Assembly: GCA_021234535.1 (NCBI GenBank)
Contig: CM037843.1
Span: forward strand, 7,739,157-7,803,156
Direction: 5' to 3'
DNA length: 64,000 nucleotides
Source of the DNA: Stichopus chloronotus
Lineage: Eukaryota; Echinodermata; Holothuroidea; Aspidochirotida; Stichopodidae
Below the pieces are notes generated by a model. It did no database searches. It was not told the DNA's origin and saw only the letters and a program-made list of their open reading frames with translations. This document shows, in pieces, positions 50,901-58,578 of this stretch. The number at the start of each line of letters is the position of its first letter. Within the stretch, counting starts at the first letter, position 1. Made by a program: the position numbers and the translations under genes.

Positions 50901-53900
50901 CCATGAGTGCTATATTTTTTTTATCTGAATTGAATAATATCTAAAATACCATCATGAATGTGTCAGGAGCAAACGGTGCATTAATCCATGATGGGCTCTT
51001 TTCCTAATACCTGTTATATTTGCAATAATTTCGAAATTGAAGTAGAAGTACTCCTGAAAATACATCGTACACAAAATGGACCTCTTTTCAGGGAAGAATA
51101 TATGCTTTGTAGCAGAAATATCGGATTGGATATTGGCAAATGTTGTATAGAAACATTTGTCGACAGCAAAACATCGTTCAAACCCTACTCTTAAAGTAGC
51201 TGTGAGAACTTAATTGATGTAAAATGCAATGTAAGAATAATTACTGCTATTACTAGTATTTTCACCTGCTTATGTTGTACATGGTTCATATCATTTAAGC
51301 CTCATTAAATTTGTATTTTACATCACTCTATTCTAACTTGTCTGCACAAACTTAATGCACCCTTTATTTGCCTATTTACAAAGTTACCTGACCCATTTAA
51401 CCTTTGACACTGACATCAGAATGGCATCCAGTCAAAACTAGACTTCCCAAGTCCCCATCTCCTCTTTGGCATTGCAAGCATCCATTTTCTCCTTACTCAC
51501 TTGTAGATGATACATTATCATAGCCCTGGCATAGACTTGTATCGGACACACCCACATCCATATGGGTTTTAAGATATTCATTTGTGAAACAAATACTTTG
51601 AACCCTCATTGCCCCACTCATTTGAGTGAGTGTAAACTAGATTGTGTATCATACAATTGATATTCATTGTTTTCAATGCCCTTTCATCTTGTATGATCAC
51701 TGCTTTTGTATCCTGATCGTGCTGGGTACGCTACTCTCTTCTTTCTACGCACTGAGCAATTTTGGATGAACTATAATATAAAGACACATATATCTATACA
51801 TATGTTTATATGTCTATAAATACAGGCTTCTTGGGCTGTCAACTGTATGGGGTACCTTGACTCCCGTATCCAGCCATCTGGTAGATTCCATATTTCTTAA
51901 TTTTTGCCTATTCCATGAACCGTAAATGTTTAGTTCCTTATCTTCTATTCGATTTAAGGCTACGGTTTGACTCCTGACAGCATCGCTAACACCGGCAGTT
52001 CCGTACTGACCTTTCACAGAATGATCGAGGCTTTCAAGTTTGCATTTGCGAAGAGATCAGCACTAGGGGATGAGGGCTTTGTGGATGGTGTGGAGGGAGT
52101 AAGTATCGATTCTTTTCATTGACATGCATTAGGAGTACATCATGGTTAGGGTCAGTGAATAAAGTAATACATGAGAGGAATCTCCAATTAGCTGCTTTAA
52201 GAAAAAAATGCAGCAGAGTCTATCCATGGTTAAATAGTAAATAATCAACCACAAGGTCTGTGGACTCAGAGGCTATGCGGTAATAACCCTATTGTTGAGA
52301 AACATCCAAGCGTGTGATACTGTCCAACACTATTGAAATGTGTGCCTCGTATCTGATCACTGTGTTTGCACAGGGAATGACCATGGTCAGGGAGAGATAA
52401 CAAACTAACCAGTGCACTGGAGCAGAAGATCTATCTTCCCCGACCTGCTACTGGCAGGTCGGGGAAGACTAGCTTATGGGAATTCCCTCTTATGTGTGTT
52501 CACTCAGCCAAGTACTATTGTTCCCTTAAGCCAAGTTTCAAGTATTTAACCACTATTGACTGTCTTTATAGCTGGTTATTTAATAGAACCAAAATTTCTG
52601 TTAGTGTGTTAACTTTTAGTGTAAGTGAGATGGGCAAGATAGGCTGACAGCTTTGGTTACTTTTTGGTCACGTGACACCCGAAAAATTTCTGTATTTACC
52701 AGGTCAAACCCTCAAAAGAGATAACCATTCTGAACAGGTAATGTGCCTGCTCTCACACTATGAAATCTCTGTTTCAATTAACATAGTAACAGTCCTTTCT
52801 TTGGCAGCTCTGATCGATCTAGTTTTTCAGATAAACACTAAAAGTGTTTGGGTTTTAATAAAGGAATAACTTCTTCTTTCTCAGCTCACTATGATATGTT
52901 TTGCTTGCTTCCAGAACATTGTAGTTTAGTCGTTAAAATGCCGGTATCACAGCAGCGTGTTCTGTATCATAACGGTCGTTACAGAGCTTTTTTGTTAAGA
53001 AAAAATGTTTCTGTTTTCCCTGTGGCATAATGTAACAGTTAAGCATTGGGGATGCTGGTCACTGATTGAAGGACGGATGTGTCCAGATAGCCAAAATAAA
53101 TAGGATAAGTAAGTGCTGTGCATTTTAATTGCTCATTATATGATGGTAATAGTTTGTGATGTATCCATATCACGTTATATGGATAATCAAAAGTAGAATG
53201 ACATCAATCAGGTACTGAATCTTTTCATTTTGGAAGCAATGTGAAGTCAAGCAGTCGTCCAAAGAAATTTTATTTTTTTCTGTAACCATGAAGGAAAGTT
53301 ATGTAATACAGCAATATGCATATCTCTGTTATTGCATAGTCTCCAGAGAGTAGTGTCGTTAAAAGTATTACTTTGACCTTGAATCTGTAGCTGGTGGAGG
53401 AAATGATCAGCCAAGAATACGCCGACAGCCTGCGAGACCAGATTTCAGACGACCATACTCACACTTTCGAATACTATGAGCCAGCGTTCATGAACACGGA
53501 AGACTCAGGGACATCTCACGTATCCATCGTAGATGAAGATGGGAACGCATGTGCGGTGACCTCTACTGTTAATTTGCAGTAAGTCCCTTTTCTTATCCCT
53601 TCTCATTCACTTTGATCCTGTATGGTTTCACTTCCTTTCATCCATCATCCTTGAAGAGACACAGAAGGTCTTAATAACAAGGCATTTCTCCAGCTTCAGT
53701 TTCCCCTACAATGAAGTGTAGTCTGAATATGTCAGGATTTTGTAGCTGTTAATAAAGCTTTTGGAGGGCAAAAATCTAACACATGTGAGGCAGACAAATT
53801 ACCTGTGAAAATTGTGAGCATCGAACCTGTGTGACATGTAAAGACATGGGTTAATTACCCTTTTCACTGGCTCTCAACTGTAAAAGTGCCACTTTGATTT

Positions 53901-56900
53901 GTTTTGTGAAATTCGGTTCAGTTTTTCCTAACATGTCAAGTTTCCTTCACGTACACAGGGCAAATGGTTAAACTAAGATTGATCCTCATGTGTCACATAC
54001 AAATGAACATCAGTGAGTGAATAATTACCAAGTCAACTCGGTTTTTGACCAGATACTTTGTACATAGTACTCACTCATATGCCCACAGCCAGTACAAGCC
54101 AGAGTCAAAAATAAGATAAAAAAATGACAGTTTCAAGGAAGATTTCAGTGACAAGTAACAACAGGAATCTTAAATGAAAGAGAAAATTACTTCATTGCAG
54201 ATACTTAAAATCCCACTCCAATGATCTTTGTTCTTATAAACTAAAGATTTGTTGAAGAAAAACAGCTCTTGCCAAGGAAAATTTCTGTTTGCCTCAAGGG
54301 TACATACAAAACATTTAAGGTTGGAGTGCAAATTTAAAATTAGAATTTGATATCATTAAAAAATTAGACCAAGTTTCATTGTAAACTGAGCTTGAAATGT
54401 GAAAATTAAGGTCACAACTTTTAGAAGTATCTTTAATATTGAAGGTAGTCAAGGGTATTCAGAAACGCAGAGGTTTTTGAATTGGGACGACTGGTATGAC
54501 ATCACAGGTTACCCACAATGAAATGCACAATCCACTGCATTTGGACTCGAAAAAGAAAATTGTTTTAAAGTATGTAAATTTCAAGCAAAATATGTTTTGT
54601 GATGTGATTTTTGCAGTAAAGAGGAAAAAGCATCCCTAATTGTATCAGCTTCCAATCTTTTTACCTGGTGAATACATTTAACTGAAATTTATACCATTTT
54701 TAGGAGAGGTAAATAACATTCCACTTGACTTGGTGAGTGCTTATATTTTTTACACTTGGTGCCTTTTCTGATTTCAAGGGGTGTCTCTTCAATTTTTTAA
54801 AACCAATCTCTACATTTCAGCTTTGGATCGAAGGTGAGAGGAAACCGAACCGGGATCATCTTTAACAATGAAATGGATGACTTTTCACAACCTGGTGCTG
54901 AAAACTACTTTGGAGTGCCCCCTTCACCGTCCAATTTCATCGTTCCTAAGAAGCGGCCCATGTCTTCCATGGTCCCAACTATCATCATAGATGGTGAGGG
55001 CAATGTAAGGCAAGTACAGGGTGCCTCCGGAGGAACGAGAATTACAACAGCCGTTGCAACAGTGAGTCAAAAGTGGGTTGATTTAGGCAGCTCACATTTT
55101 ATTGTCCATCTTGATCCGTTACAAATTTAAATGCACTCTTACAATTTTAACTGGCTCTTATTGCTTGCCTACCTTCTACATGTTGTGAAATACCCCGTGC
55201 AGACTTCTACAGAAATTTTGCTGCTCTGCACATTTTGCTCATTTCCTGTTTATTTGACCAATTGTCTAGATCTGTCTTCAGATAAGAAAAAAAAGCCTAA
55301 ATCATAGGCCAATGTATTTTGGATATTTGGATGTATGTGTTAACTGTAGGAGATCATTTCATGGCGTGTTCCAGGTCTTTTTTTTTTCTCTTTCACTGTA
55401 TTTGTTGCATACAGAAAAGGAATTGTGTGTCGAGGCTGAGGATTATCTCGTTCAAGTTTGCTGCAGTGAAGTCAATGATAATCCAGTGCAATTGTAGCCC
55501 TTATTAAATGCAATCAAAGGATTCACTGTCTGCTCCTGTTTAGTGTTCACTCATTATGGGTAACTTAAAGCATACATAGATGGCTTACTGGTTCATCTGC
55601 TTAATTCTCATTACATTTTGCACGTCACTTGTAAAGAGATCTGTAGCAGCTGATGCTCATTTGGGTTGCAACTACAATTTGTAGCCTGGTGGTCTAATTG
55701 TTTGCATATTGAAGATTATGACCACTACTGGTTTTGATTTGAATCTACGTAGTAAATATCCACTCGTAGTTCCCTCTTTGTTACTGTTCAGACACCGAAC
55801 TTTACTACATTTGCTGTAGGAAAAGCAAACATCATAACCCTTGTATAATATTGCACTAAATGTCAGTTCTAAATGTGACTGCAGCTGTAATGTTGTTTTG
55901 CACAACCCTGATGCACTTCAGGAAAGCAGAAATTTAATCAGGACCATCTTAAATGATATTCACTGGATGTGCTTTGATCTTTTTACTTTTTCTTTTTTAC
56001 ATTTTCAAGTTTTGGATTTTACTGTCACATTTGATTGTCCTCTGTAATTGTGCAAATGACATATGCTCCTTTTGTTTTGCCATGCGTTACTGCAGACATG
56101 AAGCTTCCACCCATTATAGGTTAAAGTTGCTTCTAAAAGCTGTGACTAAAATTGGTATCTGCAGTCTCTGTGAATTAGCATTTATGCTTTCTGTTGAAAT
56201 GAAAAAGACGTGAATATTCAAAGAACGCAAATAACCCCTGGCAATGGGGATGGCTGGTATATGTTCAAGGAGAAGTAAGGTGAGCCTCTTTTAACAATGA
56301 AATATTATTGTTAAATGAGAGGCTAACACGTAGTGAACACCATCACCAAATTTTGTTGTAATATGTGATTCACTTTCCAAGATATTGCAATTTAAAAGTT
56401 CATATTCAATCTATTGAGACACTGCCATTTTGAGATTTGCCATATGTCATAACCAGACCACTTGTAATTGAAAACCTTTTGTTGTTCTTCATAATTTACT
56501 GTCAGATGTTTTTTAACACTTGTGCTTCACATTTCATTAAGATCTTACCTGGATATCATTCCTTAAATTTACGTCTTTACTTTAGTTACACCAAGTCATA
56601 TAGAGATCTAGAGCTTTGGTACTTGTCTTGAAGGCACTTGTTCTAAGTATTGTTGTCTGTTATGCAACTATTTAAGTTGCACTGAGATTGAGGTACATGA
56701 AATGCTGACTGTAGAGAAAACTGTCTTGCATTTGTATTGTTTAAGTCACAAAACTGCACTCAAGGGATGAAACAGTGTGAACAACTTGATATTAGCATTT
56801 GCTGGTAATTAATGTTTGAATTTGTGAGCAGTCGACCCATTTTGCGTAGCAGATGTTGAACAAACATTGCAGTGTCGATAATTCGAAAACGTAACTCTCT

Positions 56901-58578
56901 CAAGGATGCCGTAAACAGTACAGTAGTTGTGGCCTTGACTTTAAACAATCAGAGAGAAAATTAAATTCCACTTTACTGTAAGGACCAGGGGAAAATATTG
57001 CATGAGATTGAAAGGGTGCCTTAACTATTCATAAATTTTTGATGTGAATCCATCTATTTCATCCCTTGGTATATATTGTAATATCGTGTTCCTGTATGCA
57101 TGTTTATCTGGTCAAGCCATTGCGACTGTACCAATGTTATGTCATGTTTTATTATTTGAAGACAATTATGTACACCAAGTGGCTTGGAGTGAACCTTGAG
57201 GACGCCATAGAGAGAAGACGTATTCACGACCAGCTGATGCCAACAGCTGCCTTCTATGAACCAGAATCTAGGAATGTAAGTAGAGAGACTTTGTCATTCC
57301 AGAAATTACCCACAGAGTCATATCCACACTGTAAATTTAGGGGGATGCGATTAGCACATCTACATAAAGTCCAGCTCCCCTTCCACATTTCTTCCCTATG
57401 AGGAAAGAATGAATCTGTGTAAAATGTTTGGGCACTGGTTGTATGGAATCAATAAATTTCTTTATCACTTTTTGGTCTTGTTCAAAGACTGCACTGTAAA
57501 TGACTTTCAAAAATTGTTAGAACTAGAATGTCTATAAGCTGTCTTTCTGATAAACTTATGCAGCAATTTGAGGTGGATCGCTTTTTGCCCCCTATTGTAG
57601 CATTCTGTGGCCTTGAATGTTATTTTCTGATTTTGCAATCAACCTACCAGAATCATGAAGTGACCTTACAAGGATCGACATACGAATTAGATACCCACCG
57701 CATCCACACTGGTGGTGCATCTTTTTTGAACTAATTTCTGCATACTTGAGTCACATGTTAGGGCATAGAGCTTGAATGATATTGTAAGTATTTTATTTAC
57801 TGGAGTATTTCAAGTAAAAAGTCGATGAAATCAAATGACAACCTAGAGAGCACATACTTTTTTTGTACCTAGATATCTGCAGTGCATACTTGGCAAACTT
57901 GGATACATGATAATATAGCTTCTGTCAGGCTACTCAGTTTCTTGAGAGGCCATAAGGCAACATTTTGCTTTGGGCATTGATATAAGGTCAGATATCTAGC
58001 ATCTTGTCATTCAACCTGAAAAACTAACTTTTGAGGAAAAGTATTAACATTTCAAGGGGCCCACATTTGGTGACTTTAATCTGGGTTCTTATTCTGATGT
58101 TTAGATGTTGAATGTCGACGGAACAGGTTCGTATTTGCATACTGATTGATGGGTGACCTTCACTTTGTTACTCTCAGAGTACTGGAGAAACGCAAATCTC
58201 ATTTGGGTTCTGGATCCTTGATCAACATGGTGTATGGTCCTTGATGAGGTTTCAGGCTCTCTGATCCAAAAAACTGATCAAATTCGAAGTTAAAATTCAA
58301 ATTTGATAAAGATGTTACCAAGGCTACAATATATCCTGGCCATGATCTCAGTGATTAAGGCACACAACATTATAATACCGTCATCAATGCTGTCTTTGGG
58401 GTCTTCTTTGCAGCACATAATTGAACAGGCCGTAATTGAACGCTTGCACACAGAAAAAGGTCACAACACCACAGAAAGCAGCAGCATCGCTGTCGTGCAA
58501 GGGATCAATAGGCTGGAAGACGGTTGGTTCGATGCCCACAGTGACTCGAGGAAAGGCGGATGGCCTGCAGGTTACTGA
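23338..58578 (+). CDS. Gamma-glutamyltransferase / glutathione hydrolase proenzyme (GGT1/GGT5 type), complete, 11 coding exons
   Basis: The enzyme removes the gamma-glutamyl group from extracellular glutathione and its conjugates, by hydrolysis or by transfer to an acceptor. It is a type II membrane protein that cleaves itself into heavy and light chains (family knowledge). Joining 23338-23375, 38299-38475, 43614-43834, 48282-48474, 49214-49374, 50109-50255, 51959-52098, 53391-53578, 54821-55061, 57162-57275 and 58414-58578 gives 1785 bases: 594 residues and a stop (human GGT1 has 569). A short acidic cytosolic tail is followed by a membrane anchor at about 20-40. The autocleavage and catalytic threonine is Thr400 (DSGTSHVS), giving a 195-residue light chain. 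Substrate residues are conserved: Arg124 (NGREWAP), Thr418 and Asn420, Glu439 and Asp442 (NNEMDDF), Ser470-471 (MSSMVPT), Gly492-493 (ASGGTRI). Sequons include NMT, NRT and NTT. GGT1 versus GGT5 is not resolved. Confidence 0.96.
25135..25371 (-). mobile_element. TTAA MITE family, copy 2 (one end divergent)
   Basis: CATCACCCCAAGCTATATTT at its left matches the reverse of the 16.4-kb copy's end, and GTGATGAGTTTTTG near the right matches the other end. A TTAA follows at 25360-25363. It lies in GGT intron 1. Confidence 0.65.
25545..25745 (+). repeat. Dispersed repeat family B, copy 1
   Basis: The run from AAACCTGTCAAGTTTCTTTCAC through ATGTGTCATGCACAAATG to CCAGCCAGAACCAGTCC matches 53.92-54.11 kb in the same orientation with scattered changes. 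Both copies lie in GGT introns. No coding potential was recognised. Confidence 0.65.
26345..26359 (+). repeat. Poly-G run (15 G)
   Basis: A homopolymer preceded by GTGTGTGT. Together with the following GAGGGG it forms a long G-rich strand. Confidence 0.9.
26595..26705 (+). repeat. GACTCGACTTGACTCRA minisatellite-like block
   Basis: TTGACTTGACTCGATTTGAC, CTGACTCGACTTGACTCAAT, GATGACTCGACTCATCG and TTGACTCG follow each other within about 110 bp. The 5-base word GACTC recurs at least eight times. It looks like a degenerate short tandem repeat. Confidence 0.75.
27286..27672. mobile_element. 387-bp element with 17-bp perfect terminal inverted repeats
   Basis: The left end AAGCAGGATGTGCTGTT (27286-27302) and right end AACAGCACATCCTGCTT (27656-27672) are exact reverse complements. 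The interior has no recognised gene. It directly abuts the next MITE, and TTTCAA / TTCAAA flanks are visible. It lies in GGT intron 1. Confidence 0.85.
27674..28061. mobile_element. TTAA MITE family, copy 3 (fold-back, head-to-head arms)
   Basis: The left arm starts AAAGACAAAAACTCATCACC and the right arm ends GGTGATGAGTTTTTGTCTTT, exact complements over 20 bases. Complementarity continues with changes for about 150 bp (GACAGTTTCAATTC against GATTGAAACTGTC). It appears to be two opposed copies of the 16.2-kb unit joined near 27.91 kb. TTAA overlaps the right end. Confidence 0.8.
29050..29335 (+). repeat. Dispersed repeat family A, copy 2
   Basis: AACTGGATATTCATTACTAG, CATATGGCAGATTTTATCAA, GAAACCTGTT and ATTGTCTGAATGGCCCAATT correspond in order to words in the 44.65-44.85 kb copy. 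It is intronic and non-coding. Confidence 0.65.
29541..29675. mobile_element. 135-bp fold-back element
   Basis: The left arm AAACTAAGTTCAATCAATTA, then CATCAAAGCTTTACTC, pairs with the right arm GAGTAAAACTTTCATGTG, then ATTGATTCACTTAGTTT. Pairing is imperfect over about 48 bp per arm. The centre has AATGCTGTTAG (29589-29599) and two copies of its complement CTAACAGCATT (29610-29620, 29621-29631). Confidence 0.75.
29693..29946 (-). mobile_element. TTAA MITE family, copy 4 (both TTAA flanks intact)
   Basis: It reads TTAAAGGCTGTATTGCATCA at the left and GAGTTTTTGTCTTTAA at the right, so TTAA is present on both sides. It is the reverse of the 16.2-kb copy along its whole length. This is the best-preserved member and defines the ends. 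Confidence 0.8.
30000..31940. other. GGT intron 1, unremarkable stretch
   Basis: AT-rich sequence with no recognised exon, RNA gene or clear repeat structure on either strand. Confidence 0.5.
31945..31996 (+). repeat. (GACA)13 microsatellite
   Basis: Thirteen uninterrupted GACA units in GGT intron 1. Open frames across it read as a DRQT-type repeat and are artefacts. Confidence 0.95.
32818..32906. repeat. (TA)n microsatellite, about 89 bp, uninterrupted
   Basis: Perfect alternating TA for about 44 units. It can extrude as a cruciform and its length is likely to be polymorphic or mis-assembled. The poly-IY open frames on both strands come from this repeat. Confidence 0.97.
33660..34130. repeat. 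Probable degraded repeat element with C-rich ends
   Basis: It starts GGGGCCCAGGGAAGGCTTGG with CCCCTCC, and ends CCCCTCCCCCTCCCCCCC followed by TCATGAAAAAATCTGGTTAC and GCGCC. The TACGC-type words and C runs resemble 15.74-15.99 kb (GGTACGCTGCG, GCTACGCCCC). Probably one transposon family; boundaries are not defined. Confidence 0.4.
34140..36480. other. GGT intron 1, no exon recognised
   Basis: Contains a T14 run near 34436-34449 and ordinary AT-rich DNA. Open frames are short and without homology. Confidence 0.45.
36511..36651 (+). other. Unassigned 46-codon acidic ORF
   Basis: An ATG opens a strongly acidic peptide ([20 protein letters not shown], then [19 protein letters not shown]) ending at TAA. 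The frame is also open upstream to a possible acceptor CTTCATAG at 36484. The bias in composition is more protein-like than the surroundings. It could be a fragment of a transposon protein or an alternative exon. None of its internal GT donors leaves the phase needed to join GGT exon 2. Function unknown. Confidence 0.25.
36911..36924 (+). repeat. Poly-G run (14 G)
   Basis: A homopolymer in GGT intron 1; the minus strand reads as poly-Pro, which is not a gene. Confidence 0.9.
38299..38475 (+). CDS. GGT coding exon 2 (membrane anchor)
   Basis: Residues 13-72. The acceptor TCTTTTTCCAG precedes [10 protein letters not shown] and a hydrophobic stretch rich in Ile, Leu and Val (about residues 20-40). 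Then come an acidic linker and [16 protein letters not shown], the conserved start of the GGT ectodomain. The donor is GTTTGT. A longer ORF in another frame here (start 38164) is a shadow. Confidence 0.95.
38476..43613. other. GGT intron 2, no exon recognised
   Basis: About 5.1 kb of AT-rich DNA. At 42185-42265 a short variant repeat (GCAGTTCTCTACATGCAGTT, CCCTATGAGCAG, CTATGCTCAGTTCTCTACAT) is visible. A pyrimidine tract with ten C (43546-43555) precedes the exon 3 acceptor. Confidence 0.5.
43614..43834 (+). CDS. GGT coding exon 3
   Basis: Residues 72-146 of the heavy chain. Motifs are [35 protein letters not shown] and FLNGREWAP, with Arg124 matching the human glutamate-binding arginine. 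The acceptor follows a pyrimidine tract ending in TAATCAG. The donor is GTAAGC after AAAG. Confidence 0.97.
43872..43887 (+). repeat. Poly-G run (16 G)
   Basis: It lies 37 bp after the exon 3 donor of the GGT gene. It is the longest G run in the window and may form a G-quadruplex in the pre-mRNA. Confidence 0.9.
44440..44880 (+). repeat. Dispersed repeat family A, copy 3
   Basis: The longest copy. It includes ATGTATGCAACAGTAAC, CTCTCCTTGATTGG, CTTACAAACTGATCG, GAATATTCATCAATATGC, CATATGGCAGAAATCACAAC and ATTGTCTGGATGATGCAATT. Its halves match copies at 2.1-2.4 kb and 29.05-29.33 kb. It lies in GGT intron 3. Confidence 0.7.
44881..47365. other. GGT intron 3, no exon recognised
   Basis: AT-rich DNA. 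A short direct repeat (AACAACAAGAAAACA with TATCA) occurs at about 46371-46422. Nothing else is supported. Confidence 0.5.
47370..47860 (-). repeat. Modular repeat array, four units, minus orientation
   Basis: Anchors ATATCTCAAGAAGGGAGA, ATATCCCAAGAAAGATAG, GATATCTGAAGAAGGAAA and ATATTTCTCAAGAGGGAC recur about every 130-140 bp. They are the complement of the TTCTTGAGATAT anchors at 1-240 and 62.3-62.9 kb. The array lies in GGT intron 3. Confidence 0.8.
48282..48474 (+). CDS. GGT coding exon 4
   Basis: Residues 146-210. The acceptor is TTTCTTATCAG and the donor GTACGT. It encodes [38 protein letters not shown] and AINSSKS (a possible N-glycosylation site). The VPGE motif is a GGT hallmark. 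Confidence 0.97.
49214..49374 (+). CDS. GGT coding exon 5
   Basis: Residues 210-264. The acceptor is TTGTCAACTAG and the donor GTAAAA. It encodes [20 protein letters not shown] and [15 protein letters not shown] second AG two bases downstream would break the frame and is not used. Confidence 0.96.
50109..50255 (+). CDS. GGT coding exon 6
   Basis: Residues 264-313. The acceptor is TTTCGACAG and the donor GTAAGAAG. It encodes [20 protein letters not shown] and [18 protein letters not shown]. The ITxEDL and GSGP motifs are typical of GGT heavy chains. Confidence 0.97.
51959..52098 (+). CDS. GGT coding exon 7
   Basis: Residues 313-359. The acceptor is CGATTTAAG and the donor GTAAGT. It encodes [28 protein letters not shown] and GFVDGVEG, matching the conserved block ahead of the cleavage site. 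Confidence 0.96.
52434..52468. other. Perfect 15-bp stem hairpin with 5-base loop
   Basis: TCTTCCCCGACCTGC (52434-52448) and GCAGGTCGGGGAAGA (52454-52468) are exact complements around TACTG. Three more pairs (CTA 31-33 with TAG 70-72) form past one bulged base. It is GC-rich in an AT-rich intron of the GGT gene (between coding exons 7 and 8). The loop is too short for a normal microRNA precursor. Confidence 0.85.
53391..53578 (+). CDS. GGT coding exon 8 (autocleavage site)
   Basis: Residues 360-421. The acceptor is TTGAATCTGTAG and the donor GTAAGTCC. It encodes [20 protein letters not shown] and [20 protein letters not shown], then TSTVNL. Thr400 of GTSH is the nucleophile and new light-chain N-terminus. 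Reading past the true donor gives a spurious NLQ stop. Confidence 0.97.
53921..54110 (+). repeat. Dispersed repeat family B, copy 2
   Basis: AACATGTCAAGTTTCCTTCAC, ATGTGTCACATACAAATG, CAGTGAGTGA and CCCACAGCCAGTACAAGCC align with 25.55-25.74 kb in order. It lies in GGT intron 8. Confidence 0.65.
54821..55061 (+). CDS. GGT coding exon 9
   Basis: Residues 422-502 of the light chain. The acceptor is CTACATTTCAG and the donor GTGAGT. Motifs are [48 protein letters not shown] and [14 protein letters not shown], which hold most substrate-pocket residues. Confidence 0.97.
55062..57161. other. GGT intron 9, no exon recognised
   Basis: About 2.1 kb of AT-rich DNA without recognisable exons or strong repeats. 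Confidence 0.5.
57162..57275 (+). CDS. GGT coding exon 10
   Basis: Residues 503-540, 38 codons, phase 0. The acceptor is TTATTATTTGAAG and the donor GTAAGTAG. It encodes [34 protein letters not shown] and ESRN. The upstream part of the open frame is intron. Confidence 0.95.
58414..58578 (+). CDS. GGT coding exon 11 and stop
   Basis: Residues 541-594. The acceptor is GGTCTTCTTTGCAG. It encodes [40 protein letters not shown] and the invariant C-terminus [11 protein letters not shown], then TGA at 58576-58578. Confidence 0.97.
   Translation, partial: HIIEQAVIERLHTEKGHNTTESSSIAVVQGINRLEDGWFDAHSDSRKGGWPAGY

Noticed and set aside
52434..52468. Bacterial-type terminator or microRNA precursor
   Set aside because: The DNA is eukaryotic and intronic, and a 5-base loop with an 18-bp stem is too small for a typical microRNA hairpin.
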